From AP-15 sp963724435 (lineage in GTDB: Bacteria > Pseudomonadota > Alphaproteobacteria > ATCC43930 > CGMCC-115725), in the NCBI GenBank assembly GCA_963724435.1, contig CAVRUN010000015.1:1-64000 (forward strand): 64,000 nucleotides of DNA, given 5' to 3'. Below the pieces are notes generated by a model that did no database searches, had not been told where the DNA came from, and was given only the letters and a program-made list of their open reading frames with translations. Every line of letters begins with the position of its first letter. Positions within the stretch are counted from its first letter, which is position 1. Positions 36,697 through 45,409 of this stretch are shown here, piece after piece. The position numbers and the translations under genes are program-made.

Positions 36697-37605
36697 GGCG
36701 TCGCCGCCAGCCCCGTTCGCCGGCGGAAGGCGGCGCACGCGCAACCGCTTGATGTGCCGCGGATCGGCTTCCAGTACCTCGAATTCGACACCCGATGGGT
36801 GAGCGATGACCTCGCCGCGTTTGGGGACGCGCCCCGCTAGTGTAGAAACGAGGCCGCCCAAGGTGTCTACCTCTTCCTGGTCATCGTCCGGTCGCAGCTG
36901 GATGCCCTGCCGCTCTTCAAGCATTTCAATCGGGGTTCGGGCATCGGCGATCAAGGTTCCGTCGGCTCGCTCGATAAGGTTTGGCCTATCGGCTTCATCG
37001 TGCTCGTCCTCGATTTCCCCGACGATTTCTTCGATAAGATCTTCGATCGTCACCAGCCCGTCGATGCCCCCAAACTCGTCGACCACCATCGCGATATGCG
37101 TGCGCGCCTGACGCATCTGCACCAAAAGCTCGAGGATCGGTACGGATGGCGCCACGAACAACAATTTGCGCAAAATTGGCGCCAATTTGGTCTCGCGCCG
37201 TTCTGCGACCGGCGGGAGAATATCCTTTACATGAATAAAGCCGATCACATCATCGAGAGTCTCGCGATATACGGGTACGCGAGAATGTTCCTGCTCGATC
37301 ATGCATTTGACGACTTCGGGGAACGGCGTCTCGACATCCAGGGCCACGATGTCGATGCGCGGGACCATCACGTCGGCGGCCGTGCGGTCATGGCCTTTTA
37401 AAATATTGCCGATCAGCACCCGCTCATGTGCGCCGAGCGAATCAGATCCCTCGGGCGGCTGCTCTTCGATCATCTCGTCGATGGTCTCGCGCAGGCTTTC
37501 GCCGTTGCGCTGCCGGCGGATTAGCCGCATCAGGCTGCGCAGGGGTGTAAAAGCCCGGTCCCGATCGGGCTGGCCGCTACTTTCAGGCGGCTCGGAAGCA
37601 GTCAT
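36688..37605 (-). CDS. corC: CBS-domain hemolysin-type protein CorC
   Basis: A 305-residue cytosolic CBS-pair protein with a C-terminal CorC_HlyC domain. Seen are DVMVPRIDIVALD (start of CBS1), SRVPVYRETLDDVIGFIHVKDIL, IAMVVDEFGGIDGLVTIEDL (CBS2), EDEHDEAD and the transporter-associated fold (LGGLVSTLAGRVPKRGEV). The family has been linked to Mg2+/Co2+ homeostasis. No N-terminal membrane domain is present, as in the stand-alone CorC type. It is upstream of lnt and downstream of ybeY in transcription. Confidence 0.92.
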   Translation of the reverse strand: MTASEPPESSGQPDRDRAFTPLRSLMRLIRRQRNGESLRETIDEMIEEQPPEGSDSLGAHERVLIGNILKGHDRTAADVMVPRIDIVALDVETPFPEVVKCMIEQEHSRVPVYRETLDDVIGFIHVKDILPPVAERRETKLAPILRKLLFVAPSVPILELLVQMRQARTHIAMVVDEFGGIDGLVTIEDLIEEIVGEIEDEHDEADRPNLIERADGTLIADARTPIEMLEERQGIQLRPDDDQEEVDTLGGLVSTLAGRVPKRGEVIAHPSGVEFEVLEADPRHIKRLRVRRLPPANGAGGDASA

Positions 37606-37632
37606 TGAGAAGTCGGTTAAATCCCTAATAGG

Positions 37633-38145
37633 TCACATAGTGCCGCGATAGGGATCTGCTACCCCCAATTCAGCCAATATGGACGTTTCCAATCGCTCCA
37701 TCTCAACAGCTTCCCCCTCGCTCGCATGATCGTAGCCGAGCAGATGTAGCACGCCGTGCACTATCAGATGGCCGAAATGGTCGGCTAAGGGCTTGTCCTG
37801 CTCACCTGCCTCGCGCGCAACGGTCTCGAAAGCAAGCACCACGTCGCCGAGCAGCAGCGGCGCATCGCGTGGCAATTGAGCTCCCGGGGCCCAGGCCGGA
37901 AATGCAAGAACATTGGTCGGGCGGTCAATCCCCCGCCAATCGCGATTGAGCTGCCGCTGTTCGGCATCATTGGCGAGAACGACGACCAACTCGACCTGAT
38001 GCGGGAGTGCGAGCGCCGCTTTCGACTGGCCCCGCGCCAACGCCAGCCGGGCGGCGCGCCGTGCCCGGTCGTCGCAATCGGGGAGCACGCGATCCCACAC
38101 CTCGCACCGCGAAATGACCTCGACCTCGGCGCTCGAGCGAGTCAC
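37633..38145 (-). CDS. ybeY: Endoribonuclease YbeY
   Basis: YbeY acts in 16S rRNA maturation and ribosome quality control. The metal-binding signature HGVLHLLGYDH is present, together with NRDWRGIDRPTNVLAFP. Length 170 is typical. The start ATG 38145 overlaps the end of phoH (stop at 38142), a usual coupled arrangement in this cluster. Confidence 0.95.
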   Translation of the reverse strand: MTRSSAEVEVISRCEVWDRVLPDCDDRARRAARLALARGQSKAALALPHQVELVVVLANDAEQRQLNRDWRGIDRPTNVLAFPAWAPGAQLPRDAPLLLGDVVLAFETVAREAGEQDKPLADHFGHLIVHGVLHLLGYDHASEGEAVEMERLETSILAELGVADPYRGTM

Positions 38146-39116
38146 GGCAAGGCGGGGCGTGTGGCGCGCTCGCGTGCCTCGTAAGCGCGTACGATGCGGG
38201 CAACGAGATCATGGCGCACGACGTCGCGATCGGAGAAGCGAACGACGGCAATCCCCTCCAAACCGATCAGGGTCTCGAGGGCCTCGGTCAGGCCTGAGCG
38301 GGTCGCCGGCGGCAAATCTATCTGGCTCGGGTCGCCGGTCACGACCATGCGCGAGCCCTCACCGAGCCGGGTCAGAAACATCTTCATCTGCATCGGTGTC
38401 GTGTTTTGGGCCTCGTCGAGAATGACGAAGGCGCGCGACAGGGTGCGGCCGCGCATAAACGCGATCGGCGCCACCTCGATCTCCCCGGTGCCGAGCCGGC
38501 GGGCGAGTTGGTCAGCCGGGAGCATGTCGTTGAGCGCGTCGAACAGCGGGCGAAGATAGGGATCCACCTTATCGCGCAGATCGCCGGGCAAAAACCCAAG
38601 ACGCTCGCCAGCCTCGACCGCGGGACGCGACAGAATGACGCGCTCGACTTGACCGGTCATCAACAGATCGACCGCAGCGGCGACCGCGAGATAGGTCTTG
38701 CCGGTTCCGGCCGGCCCGAGACCAAATACCAGCTCATTCTCGCGCAGCGCCTTGATATACGCGGCCTGACCCGGCGTACGCGGCGATATCCGCCGCTTGC
38801 GCGTGCGGAAACCTGGGTCTTCTTGCCATAGGCTCAGGCTGCGGTCGCCGATCTCGGCTTGCGCCAGCCGCAGCGCCGCCTCGACAACCGGTAGGTCGAT
38901 GTCCTGGCCCTGCTTGAGCCGATCATAGAGGCGGGTGAGCGCCAGATGGGCGGCTTCGGTCGCCGAAGGCGGTCCGGAAATCACTAGTCGATTACCACGG
39001 GTGACGAGCGAAACCCCGAGCTGTCGCTCGAACTCTTTCGAGATGCTGGTCGCGTTCACCGTAAAGCGACGGGAGCAGCAAATTGTCGTCGAATTCGAGC
39101 TGGGTGCGGCCTTCAC
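38142..39116 (-). CDS. phoH: PhoH-like ATPase, N-terminal frameshift
   Basis: A PhoH/YbeZ ATPase, RNA-associated and often working with YbeY. The Walker A motif GLGPAGTGKT, Walker B region FVILDEAQNTTPMQMKM and MVVTGDPSQIDLP are intact. The frame listed starts at ATG 39116 with 28 unusual residues (MKAAPSSNSTTICCSRRF). In another frame, ATG 39156 overlaps the miaB stop (ATGA) and gives LEFDDNLLLPSLYGERDQHL, the normal PhoH N-terminus, up to about 39031, where an extra base (GTTCGAG for GTCGAG) disconnects it from RQLGVSLVTRGNRL. The ancestral gene is therefore 38142-39156 with one inserted base near 39031-39034. Sequencing error and real mutation are both possible. Confidence 0.88.
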   Translation of the reverse strand: MKAAPSSNSTTICCSRRFTVNATSISKEFERQLGVSLVTRGNRLVISGPPSATEAAHLALTRLYDRLKQGQDIDLPVVEAALRLAQAEIGDRSLSLWQEDPGFRTRKRRISPRTPGQAAYIKALRENELVFGLGPAGTGKTYLAVAAAVDLLMTGQVERVILSRPAVEAGERLGFLPGDLRDKVDPYLRPLFDALNDMLPADQLARRLGTGEIEVAPIAFMRGRTLSRAFVILDEAQNTTPMQMKMFLTRLGEGSRMVVTGDPSQIDLPPATRSGLTEALETLIGLEGIAVVRFSDRDVVRHDLVARIVRAYEARERATRPALP

Positions 39117-39152
39117 CCAAAGCGGCGGCTGCGCTGTCCGCTGAAAGCGCCG

Positions 39153-40529
39153 TCATGCAGCGCGTGTCCCCGACAAACTGTTTTGGGTGGCCGCTGCGAT
39201 CTCTACGGGGACGATGTCACCGATGGCGTCGCTAGCGGCGGCAAGGTGAACGCTCTGGAGATAGGGACTGCGCCCGACAAGCTGCCCCGGATGACGGCCA
39301 GGCTTGTCGAGCAAAACCGGTAAGACGCGACCGATGCAGGCTTGGTTGAACGCGCGCTGCTGCCTCGCCAGCAATTTCTGTAATTCAGAAAGCCGCTCGA
39401 TTTTGACTGTGTCCGCCACCTGTTCTGAGGCTGACGCCGCGGGAGTGCCGGGTCTTGGCGAGTATTTGAACGAAAACGCCTGGGCAAAGGAGACTTCGTC
39501 CACAAGATCGAGCGTAGCGCGAAAATCCCGATCGGTTTCGCCGGGAAACCCGACGATCAAATCGGTGGACAGCGCCAGGTCGGGCCGCGCCGCACGCAAC
39601 CGATCAATAATATGCCGGTAGTCGTAGGCGGTATGGCGTCGGTTCATCGCCGACAATATAGAATCGGAGCCGCTTTGCACCGGCAGATGCAGAAACGGCA
39701 TCAGCTGGGGTACGTCGCGATGCGCCGCGATCAGCTCGTCATCAACATCGCGCGGGTGAGAAGTCGTGTAGCGGATCCGGTCGAGCCCGGTTAGGCCGGC
39801 GAGCGCATGGATCAGACGCCCCAAACCCCATTCGTGACCATCCGGACCCTCGCCGTGGTAGGCGTTGACGTTTTGGCCGAGCAGCGTGATCTCGCGCGCG
39901 CCGCCGGCGATAAGTTGACGCGCCTCATCCAGAATTTTGGCGACCGGACGCGAATATTCGGCGCCCCGGGTATAGGGGACGACGCAAAAGGTGCAAAATT
40001 TATCGCAGCCTTCCTGCACCGTCAGAAAAGCAGTGACGCCCTGACCTGGCCGCGATTGCGGCAAATAATCGAATTTGGGTTCTTCGGGGAAACTCGTGTC
40101 AACCACACCGGCCCCGTCGGCCCGCAGCGCCTGCTGCACCATCTCAGGCAGTCTGTGGTAGGTCTGTGGGCCAAAAACCAGATCGACAAACGGTGCCCGC
40201 CGACGGATTTCATCGCCCTCGGCTTGGGCAACGCAGCCGGCGACCGCGATCAGCATGTTTCCGTCGCCACGGCGGGCCTTTCGCGACTTTATCTGCCGAA
40301 ATTTGCCAAGTTCCGAAAACACCTTTTCCGACGCTTTTTCGCGTATATGGCAAGTGTTCAAAATGACAAGATCGGCTTTATCGGGTGTCGGGGTCGGGTG
40401 ATAGCCTATAGACGCCAATAATTCAGTCATGCGCTCGGAATCGTAAACATTCATTTGGCAGCCATAAGTCGCGATAAACACGCCCTTTGTCGCATCTTCC
40501 ACCCCTTCGCGCATTGAGACAGCACCCAT
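39153..40529 (-). CDS. miaB: tRNA-2-methylthio-N6-dimethylallyladenosine synthase
   Basis: MiaB is a radical SAM methylthiotransferase acting on A37 of tRNAs reading UNN codons. It has the N-terminal UPF0004 domain (FIATYGCQMNVYDSERM, LNTCHIREKASEKV, AGCVAQAEGDEI) with three Cys for the auxiliary cluster, the radical SAM motif (EGCDKFCTFCVVPYTRG) and a C-terminal TRAM domain. ATG 40529 is chosen because it shares one base with the plsC stop (TGATG) and gives a 458-residue protein; the frame is open 74 codons further upstream but those residues overlap plsC. Confidence 0.95.
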   Translation of the reverse strand: MGAVSMREGVEDATKGVFIATYGCQMNVYDSERMTELLASIGYHPTPTPDKADLVILNTCHIREKASEKVFSELGKFRQIKSRKARRGDGNMLIAVAGCVAQAEGDEIRRRAPFVDLVFGPQTYHRLPEMVQQALRADGAGVVDTSFPEEPKFDYLPQSRPGQGVTAFLTVQEGCDKFCTFCVVPYTRGAEYSRPVAKILDEARQLIAGGAREITLLGQNVNAYHGEGPDGHEWGLGRLIHALAGLTGLDRIRYTTSHPRDVDDELIAAHRDVPQLMPFLHLPVQSGSDSILSAMNRRHTAYDYRHIIDRLRAARPDLALSTDLIVGFPGETDRDFRATLDLVDEVSFAQAFSFKYSPRPGTPAASASEQVADTVKIERLSELQKLLARQQRAFNQACIGRVLPVLLDKPGRHPGQLVGRSPYLQSVHLAAASDAIGDIVPVEIAAATQNSLSGTRAA

Positions 40530-41377
40530 CAATGAGGTAGAGCCCGCGCCATGGCGGGAGTTTGTCTTGGCGCAGCGGCCGGCGGTTCCGGCACCGGTTG
40601 CGGCCGCCCTGAAAGGGCTGCGGCCAAGCCGCCGGCGACGCGCCCATGACAATAGCGAGCCAACGCCTTGCGTGATCCACAATCGGCAAGAGAAGTCGGC
40701 GGGTGAAATTCGACGACGACTTCGACAGTCCCGAGCCCGATCATGCTCCACAAATGCGGGGTCAGTTCGGTCGTTCCGTACCAGGCGAAGTAGGGGCGGA
40801 GCAGACGACCAAGCGGGATTCCATCGAGCTTCGTATAGGCGATCGAAACCGGCTGGACCACGATCGGTTCAATCTGCTCCATTGTTTCAGCCGCACTGAA
40901 CAGCGCGCTCTTGAACGGCAGAACGCGGTTCCCGTCACTGCTGGTGCCTTCCGGAAACAGGATCAGGGCGTCGCCCGCCGCCAGCCGCGCCGTCATCGCA
41001 TCGCGCTGAGATGCGGTGCTGCGAACGCGGCGGTCGACAAACACAGTGCGCTGGAGCTTGGCCAGCCAACCGAAAAACGGCCAACCCGCAACTTCTGCCT
41101 TGGCTACAAACGAGCCTGGGATCACCGACCCGAGGACGGTGATATCGGTGTAGGAAATGTGGTTCGACGCAAATAATGCCGGCCGCCGGTTTGTTGGCGA
41201 TCCGATCATGCGCACCCGAAATCCAAGAATACGGCAGCACCAGCGATGATAAACGGCCGGCAATTTGCGCGTCCAGGGCCGACGTAGCGCCAGCCCTATC
41301 CCCTGCACCGGCATCAAGCCCAGGGTCCAGAAAAGGTAAAGCGCAAGCCGCGCGAGCCTCAGCGTCGGCGAACCCAT
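40529..41377 (-). CDS. plsC: Lysophospholipid (1-acyl-sn-glycerol-3-phosphate) acyltransferase
   Basis: A 282-residue membrane-associated acyltransferase making phosphatidic acid. It carries ASNHISYTDITVLG (HX4D catalytic box), PFFGWLAKLQRTVFVDRR and LILFPEGTSSDGNRVLPFKS (motif III). An N-terminal hydrophobic segment (LALYLFWTLGLMPVQGIGLAL) anchors it. It sits between an OlsB-like acyltransferase gene and miaB, consistent with co-expressed lipid functions. Confidence 0.92.
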   Translation of the reverse strand: MGSPTLRLARLALYLFWTLGLMPVQGIGLALRRPWTRKLPAVYHRWCCRILGFRVRMIGSPTNRRPALFASNHISYTDITVLGSVIPGSFVAKAEVAGWPFFGWLAKLQRTVFVDRRVRSTASQRDAMTARLAAGDALILFPEGTSSDGNRVLPFKSALFSAAETMEQIEPIVVQPVSIAYTKLDGIPLGRLLRPYFAWYGTTELTPHLWSMIGLGTVEVVVEFHPPTSLADCGSRKALARYCHGRVAGGLAAALSGRPQPVPEPPAAAPRQTPAMARALPH

Positions 41378-41381
41378 GCCG

Positions 41382-42362
41382 TCAGGACGCCCATTCGGCT
41401 CTCACCAAAACCTCTCTGGAATCTTTCGCCCGCACGTAATGGCGCGAGTACTTCTCCGTCACGAGGTCGGTCTTCACTACGATGCAGACATCAGTCGTAT
41501 TGAAGTCATAATCGATCACGGCGCCGTCGCCGACAAAGCCGCCAAGCCTGAGATAACCTTTTATCAGCGGCGGCAGGCCGGAAAGCGCCCGCGCCGGATC
41601 GAGCACGCCACGCGGCAAACGGCACATCTCGAGGTAGCGATCAGGGAGCGCTCGTGGCCTCAGCGAAGGCGCGGCAAGATGATAGTGGTAAAGGTAGGAC
41701 AGCGGGACGGCCAAACCGTCCGGGTCGGTGCCGGGCAGACTGGCGCAGCCAAACATCAAGTCGATATTGTAATGGAATACATAGGCCGCGATCCCGCTCC
41801 ACAATAATTGCGCCGCCGATCGCTGGCGATAGGCGCTGTCGACGCAAGAACGCCCGAGTTCAAGGATCTCGCCGGGGTGAGCAATCAACCGCGCTATGTC
41901 GAATTCACCAGCCGAATAAAACCCACCGAGACGCGAAGCGGCTTCTCGACGGATCAAGCGGTAGGTGCCGACAACGGTCTCGGGTCCGGTTCCGCGGCTA
42001 TGATCGAGCACCAGCAGATGATCGCAGCGTTCGTCGAAGCGGTCAAAGTCGCGCCGTCGCCGTTGGGCTTCGATCGCAGCGCGCGCGCCGAGAGCCTCGT
42101 AGAAAACGCGATAACGCAGCGCTTGCGCCGCATCGATATCAGCTTCGCTCTCAGCCAAGCGAACTTGCAGTGGACCCGAGCGAATATCGACGATCGGGGT
42201 TCCTCCGGAGGCCGCGGGGGCGCCGGCCAGCGGATTGCCCGGGGAAACGACGGCACCGTGGATCACGCTGCGCGGCCGCGCTCGGAAGATCGCACGGCGC
42301 TCACGACTTCTGCCCGTAAGCGCATCAAAGGCCGCAAGCGTACCCAAGACAGGGCGGACCAT
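41382..42362 (-). CDS. GNAT-type N-acyltransferase, OlsB-like
   Basis: A 326-residue acyltransferase. The core (VRLAESEADIDAAQALRYRV, DERCDHLLVLD, VVGTYRLIRREAA, EILELGRSCVDSAYRQRSA) is that of the family that includes ornithine acyltransferase OlsB and the so-called hemolysin-type acyltransferases, which transfer 3-hydroxy-acyl chains to ornithine in ornithine lipid synthesis. The N-terminal 60 residues are extra relative to the shorter OlsB proteins. It is four bases upstream of plsC, the order found with olsB/olsA-type pairs; the pair could make ornithine lipid. Substrate is inferred. Confidence 0.8.
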   Translation of the reverse strand: MVRPVLGTLAAFDALTGRSRERRAIFRARPRSVIHGAVVSPGNPLAGAPAASGGTPIVDIRSGPLQVRLAESEADIDAAQALRYRVFYEALGARAAIEAQRRRRDFDRFDERCDHLLVLDHSRGTGPETVVGTYRLIRREAASRLGGFYSAGEFDIARLIAHPGEILELGRSCVDSAYRQRSAAQLLWSGIAAYVFHYNIDLMFGCASLPGTDPDGLAVPLSYLYHYHLAAPSLRPRALPDRYLEMCRLPRGVLDPARALSGLPPLIKGYLRLGGFVGDGAVIDYDFNTTDVCIVVKTDLVTEKYSRHYVRAKDSREVLVRAEWAS

Positions 42363-42387
42363 CCAGCAGCGGCGTCTTGCCGGTAGC

Positions 42388-42849
42388 TCATTCTATACCG
42401 CCGCGAATCTTGGCGCCGCGAGGGACGGCGTAAAGTTCGAGGCGATGGCCGACGAGATCAAAACCCAGTTTGTCTGCGACGGCCTCCTGCAGCTTTTCAA
42501 TCTCTTCGTTGTGAAATTCGATAACCCGGCCGGACTGCAGATCGATCAAATGGTCGTGATGGGCGCTCGGCATCTCTTCGTAGCGCGAGCGCCCGTCACC
42601 GAAATCGTGGCGCGCAAGGATGTTAGCCTCTTCAAACAGCCGCACGGTGCGATAGACGGTAGCGATGCTGATATGCGGGTCAATGGCGGTGGCTCGCCGA
42701 TAGACCTGTTCGACGTCCGGATGATCCGCAAATTCCGACAAGACGCGCGCGATGACCCGCCGCTGCTCGGTCATCTTGAGCCCTTTGTCGAGGCAGAGCT
42801 GCTCTAGCCGCGAGATCATCGCGTCTCCGTTATCCGGATCCATCCGCAC
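42388..42849 (-). CDS. Fur family metal-responsive regulator
   Basis: A 153-residue Fur-type repressor: LKMTEQRRVIARVLSEFADH, DVEQVYRRATAIDPHISIAT, VYRTVRLFEEANILARHDFG (DNA-binding helix) and SAHHDHLIDLQSGRVIEFHN (metal-binding HHDH). It lacks the C-terminal CXXC pairs of zinc-structured Fur, as often in alphaproteobacterial Fur/Mur. It could therefore regulate manganese or iron; which is not decidable from sequence. An internal ATG at 42819 is an alternative start. Confidence 0.88.
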   Translation of the reverse strand: MRMDPDNGDAMISRLEQLCLDKGLKMTEQRRVIARVLSEFADHPDVEQVYRRATAIDPHISIATVYRTVRLFEEANILARHDFGDGRSRYEEMPSAHHDHLIDLQSGRVIEFHNEEIEKLQEAVADKLGFDLVGHRLELYAVPRGAKIRGGIE

Positions 42850-42934
42850 AATAGCGCAAAGCTCGACGCGAGCCTACGATTGGGATGGGGCGTCGGGCGA
42901 AGACCGCGAGCCTGGCTGCGTGGCCCGCGGCCGA

Positions 42935-43351
42935 TCAAGCACGCTGGCGGCGCGCCCGCGTTCCCAGGCCGATCTCTTTTGCCAACCGGCTGCGTTGGCG
43001 TGCATAATTCGGCGCCACCATCGGATAATCGGCAGCTAATCCCCAGCGCTCGCGATAAGCTTCCGGCGTCATGTTGTATGCCGTTTTCAAATGACGCTTG
43101 AGCATTTTCAGCTTTTTGCCGTCCTCGAGACAGACAATGTAATCGGCATGAACCGATTTTTTCAGAGGGACAGCCGGTTGCGGCCGTTCCACCGGCGATG
43201 CCGGTATACTGCCGATATTTGCCAACGAATGATACACTTGATTGATAAGCACCGGCAAATCACCGACAGCAACTGTATTGTTTGATACGTGGGCAGCGAC
43301 GATTTCTGTCGTTAGTGCCAGCAAATCGCTGTTTTGATCGGAGTTGGTCAT
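42935..43351 (-). CDS. mucR: MucR/Ros family zinc-finger regulator
   Basis: A 138-residue protein of the Ros/MucR family: DYIVCLEDGKKLKMLKRHLK supplies Cys and His zinc ligands, followed by TAYNMTPEAYRERWGLAADY and a basic tail (TRARRQRA). It is a small DNA-binding protein that oligomerises on AT-rich DNA and controls exopolysaccharide, cell-cycle and surface genes in alphaproteobacteria. The 149 bases upstream are relatively AT-rich (TTACTTATATTAAAG on the minus strand) and could be self-bound. Confidence 0.92.
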   Translation of the reverse strand: MTNSDQNSDLLALTTEIVAAHVSNNTVAVGDLPVLINQVYHSLANIGSIPASPVERPQPAVPLKKSVHADYIVCLEDGKKLKMLKRHLKTAYNMTPEAYRERWGLAADYPMVAPNYARQRSRLAKEIGLGTRARRQRA

Positions 43352-43500
43352 TTCTCGGGCCCTGCGCTAAACCTCATCTTTAATATAAGTAACAACCGGA
43401 CGTGGGGCAATCGCCTTGCCGGCCGATTTCTTGCCATCTCCGATCTGACCAATGATCAATTCATTGTGCGGGCTATCGGCCAGCCTAACCCCTGGTCAAC

Positions 43501-43965
43501 TCAAGACGACAGCAAGAGGCGCAGCACCAAGGCGTCGACAAGGCCCGATCGACGACGGTAGTAATTAGCGCGGCGTCCAATCTGTACAAAGCCATGCGCG
43601 GCGTACAACCCGCGGGCGGCACTGTTGTCCTGTGCTACTTCGAGAAACAGCGTTCGCGCCCGTTGGCGTTTCGCCTCCGCCACAACCGTCGCGAGTAAAA
43701 CTGACCCGATACCCGACCGGCGGCGGGCAGGAATAACACCGAGCGTTAGTATCTCGCATTCCTCGCCGAGCGCTTGGGCAAGCACGAGCCCGGCTGGGCC
43801 AGCATCGTCCCAGGCTATTCGACCAAAAAAGCCGGCCATTCCACCAAGCTCGATAAAGGCCTGCGACGGCCACGGATCGTCCGGAAAACAGGCGCTGTGC
43901 AGTTCCGAAAGTAGCGACCCAAATACTTTCACCGATATCGGGGGCAGCGGCTCGAGGCGAATCAT
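43501..43965 (-). CDS. rimI: Ribosomal-protein-alanine N-acetyltransferase
   Basis: A GNAT of 154 residues from ATG 43965, which overlaps the tsaB stop (ATGA). CFPDDPWPSQAF near the N-terminus, ILTLGVIPARRRSGIGSVLL for acetyl-CoA binding, FLEVAQDNSAARGLYAAHGF at the end of the GNAT core. It acetylates the ribosomal protein S18 N-terminus in known cases. The open frame extends upstream to 44061, but those 32 residues overlap tsaB. Confidence 0.88.
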   Translation of the reverse strand: MIRLEPLPPISVKVFGSLLSELHSACFPDDPWPSQAFIELGGMAGFFGRIAWDDAGPAGLVLAQALGEECEILTLGVIPARRRSGIGSVLLATVVAEAKRQRARTLFLEVAQDNSAARGLYAAHGFVQIGRRANYYRRRSGLVDALVLRLLLSS

Positions 43966-44792
43966 CGCGAAACGGGCGGGCTCCTGTCCTTGGCCATCGT
44001 AACGTCCGGCGGTCGCAGATAAAGCGGCCGCACAGGAGCCTCCCCCTCCCCGCGCTGCCAACGGCGCAGCGCGACGCGTAATACGCCGGTTGCCGGCGGC
44101 AATGCCGATTTGGCGATAGCCGCCCCACCCCGTCCGTCGAGCGCCGTCGCGGCGCGGATGGCAGCATCGCCGGCAATGACGATCGTATCCGCCGTGACGC
44201 CGTCAACTGCCGAGGCTAGCGCCTCGGGCAGGATTGCTGCGGGCTCGAAGAGCGCTTGTCCTGTCGGATCGAAGAATTGCACGTACAGATCCGCGCGTCG
44301 GCTTTCGAGCGCGACCAGGAGATGACGCCCGGCACGAGCCGCGCTTGGTACGGTCTCGACAACGGCTTCGAAACTGGTCACACCGATCAGCGGCAGGTCA
44401 GCGGCCAAAGCTATCCCGAGCGCTGCGGCGATGCCGACCCGAATGCCGGTGAAGCTGCCGGGTCCGGTCGTCACCGCCACGATGTCGAGCCTCGATGCGG
44501 TTAGCCCGGCCCCACGCACGGTATCGTCGATTAGAGGCAGTAGCGCCTCGGCTTGGCCATGCATCATCTCCTGATGTTTCACGGCCAGCAGCCTCTCCCC
44601 AACCGCTACCGCCGCTGCACAGGCGCTCCCCGCCGAGTCCAGAGCAAGGATAAGCGGAGCGGATGTCGTCGGGCGGCGTCCGCGAAAATCGGTCAGACGG
44701 CGCGAACCTCGAGTACTTCGGGGATGTAGTGGCGCAGCATGTTTTCGATCCCGGCTTTCAATGTCGCCGTTGAACTCGGGCAGCCCGAGCAC
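43962..44792 (-). CDS. tsaB: tRNA threonylcarbamoyladenosine biosynthesis protein TsaB
   Basis: TsaB is the non-catalytic partner of TsaD in t6A37 tRNA modification. LILALDSAGSACAAAVAVGE at the start of the fold, HGQAEALLPLIDDTV, TTGPGSFTGIRVGIAAALGI (the signature) and a C-terminal variable half. The start is uncertain: within the region after the nifU-like stop (44693) the frame has no ATG, GTG or TTG, and the listed GTG 44792 lies about 100 bases inside the nifU-like gene. A CTG that overlaps the nifU-like stop (CTGA at 44693-44696) would place the start where an ATGA is usually seen. Confidence 0.85.
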   Translation of the reverse strand: MLGLPEFNGDIESRDRKHAAPLHPRSTRGSRRLTDFRGRRPTTSAPLILALDSAGSACAAAVAVGERLLAVKHQEMMHGQAEALLPLIDDTVRGAGLTASRLDIVAVTTGPGSFTGIRVGIAAALGIALAADLPLIGVTSFEAVVETVPSAARAGRHLLVALESRRADLYVQFFDPTGQALFEPAAILPEALASAVDGVTADTIVIAGDAAIRAATALDGRGGAAIAKSALPPATGVLRVALRRWQRGEGEAPVRPLYLRPPDVTMAKDRSPPVSR

Positions 44793-45247
44793 GAGCCTTG
44801 CATGTGCAAGTAAACGACACCATCCGCGAAGTCATAAAAGATGATGTCGCCACCGTCCTGCGCGACGGCTGGGCGCACCCGGGTTTCGAGCAGCTCCTTG
44901 ATCTGGGCGACGACCTCGTCGTCTTCCTCCTCTGCTTCCGTCGAAGAGGATGGATTGTTCTCAGCGAGCATCACCGGGCGCTCAGCCGTAAAATGCTCCA
45001 TAATAACCGCAAGAATAGCCGGCTTTAGATGATACCAGTCACCCTCATCCTGCTTGGTGACAGTGATAAAGTCGCTGCCGAAGAAGACGCCGCAGACCTC
45101 GGGCAAAGAAAACAACCGTTCGGCTAATGGCGACACCCGCGCTGAATGGGCATCGGTGAAATTGGCGGTACCCTTTGTCATCACGGTGCACCCGGGAAGG
45201 AACTTCAGGGTCGCCGGGTTTGGCGTCTGCTCGGTTTGAATAAACAT
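44693..45247 (-). CDS. NifU-like Fe-S cluster scaffold protein
   Basis: A 184-residue protein from ATG 45247: an Nfu_N domain (MFIQTEQTPNPATLKFLPGC, VCGVFFGSDFITVTK), an acidic linker (TEAEEEDDE), then a NifU C-terminal domain (RPAVAQDGGDIIFYDF, GSCSGCPSSTATLKAG with the CXXC that binds the cluster). It transfers 4Fe-4S clusters to client proteins. The upstream ATG at 45259 gives four more residues and is less usual. It is next to tsaB in the conserved cluster. Confidence 0.93.
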   Translation of the reverse strand: MFIQTEQTPNPATLKFLPGCTVMTKGTANFTDAHSARVSPLAERLFSLPEVCGVFFGSDFITVTKQDEGDWYHLKPAILAVIMEHFTAERPVMLAENNPSSSTEAEEEDDEVVAQIKELLETRVRPAVAQDGGDIIFYDFADGVVYLHMQGSCSGCPSSTATLKAGIENMLRHYIPEVLEVRAV

Positions 45248-45409
45248 CGGAAGCTCCACGAATGCAGTTAGGTTAGCGTAAGCTGTTCACTAGCATGGGA
45301 GGAGCCGCTGAGCGATTCAACCCCGGGGCTCTTCTCGACTTAAGCCATCGCCGGCCGCCTAAGCCGGAGTTTCCCCGCGTCTCGGGGTCCAGGGCGCAAA
45401 GATCGCGGC

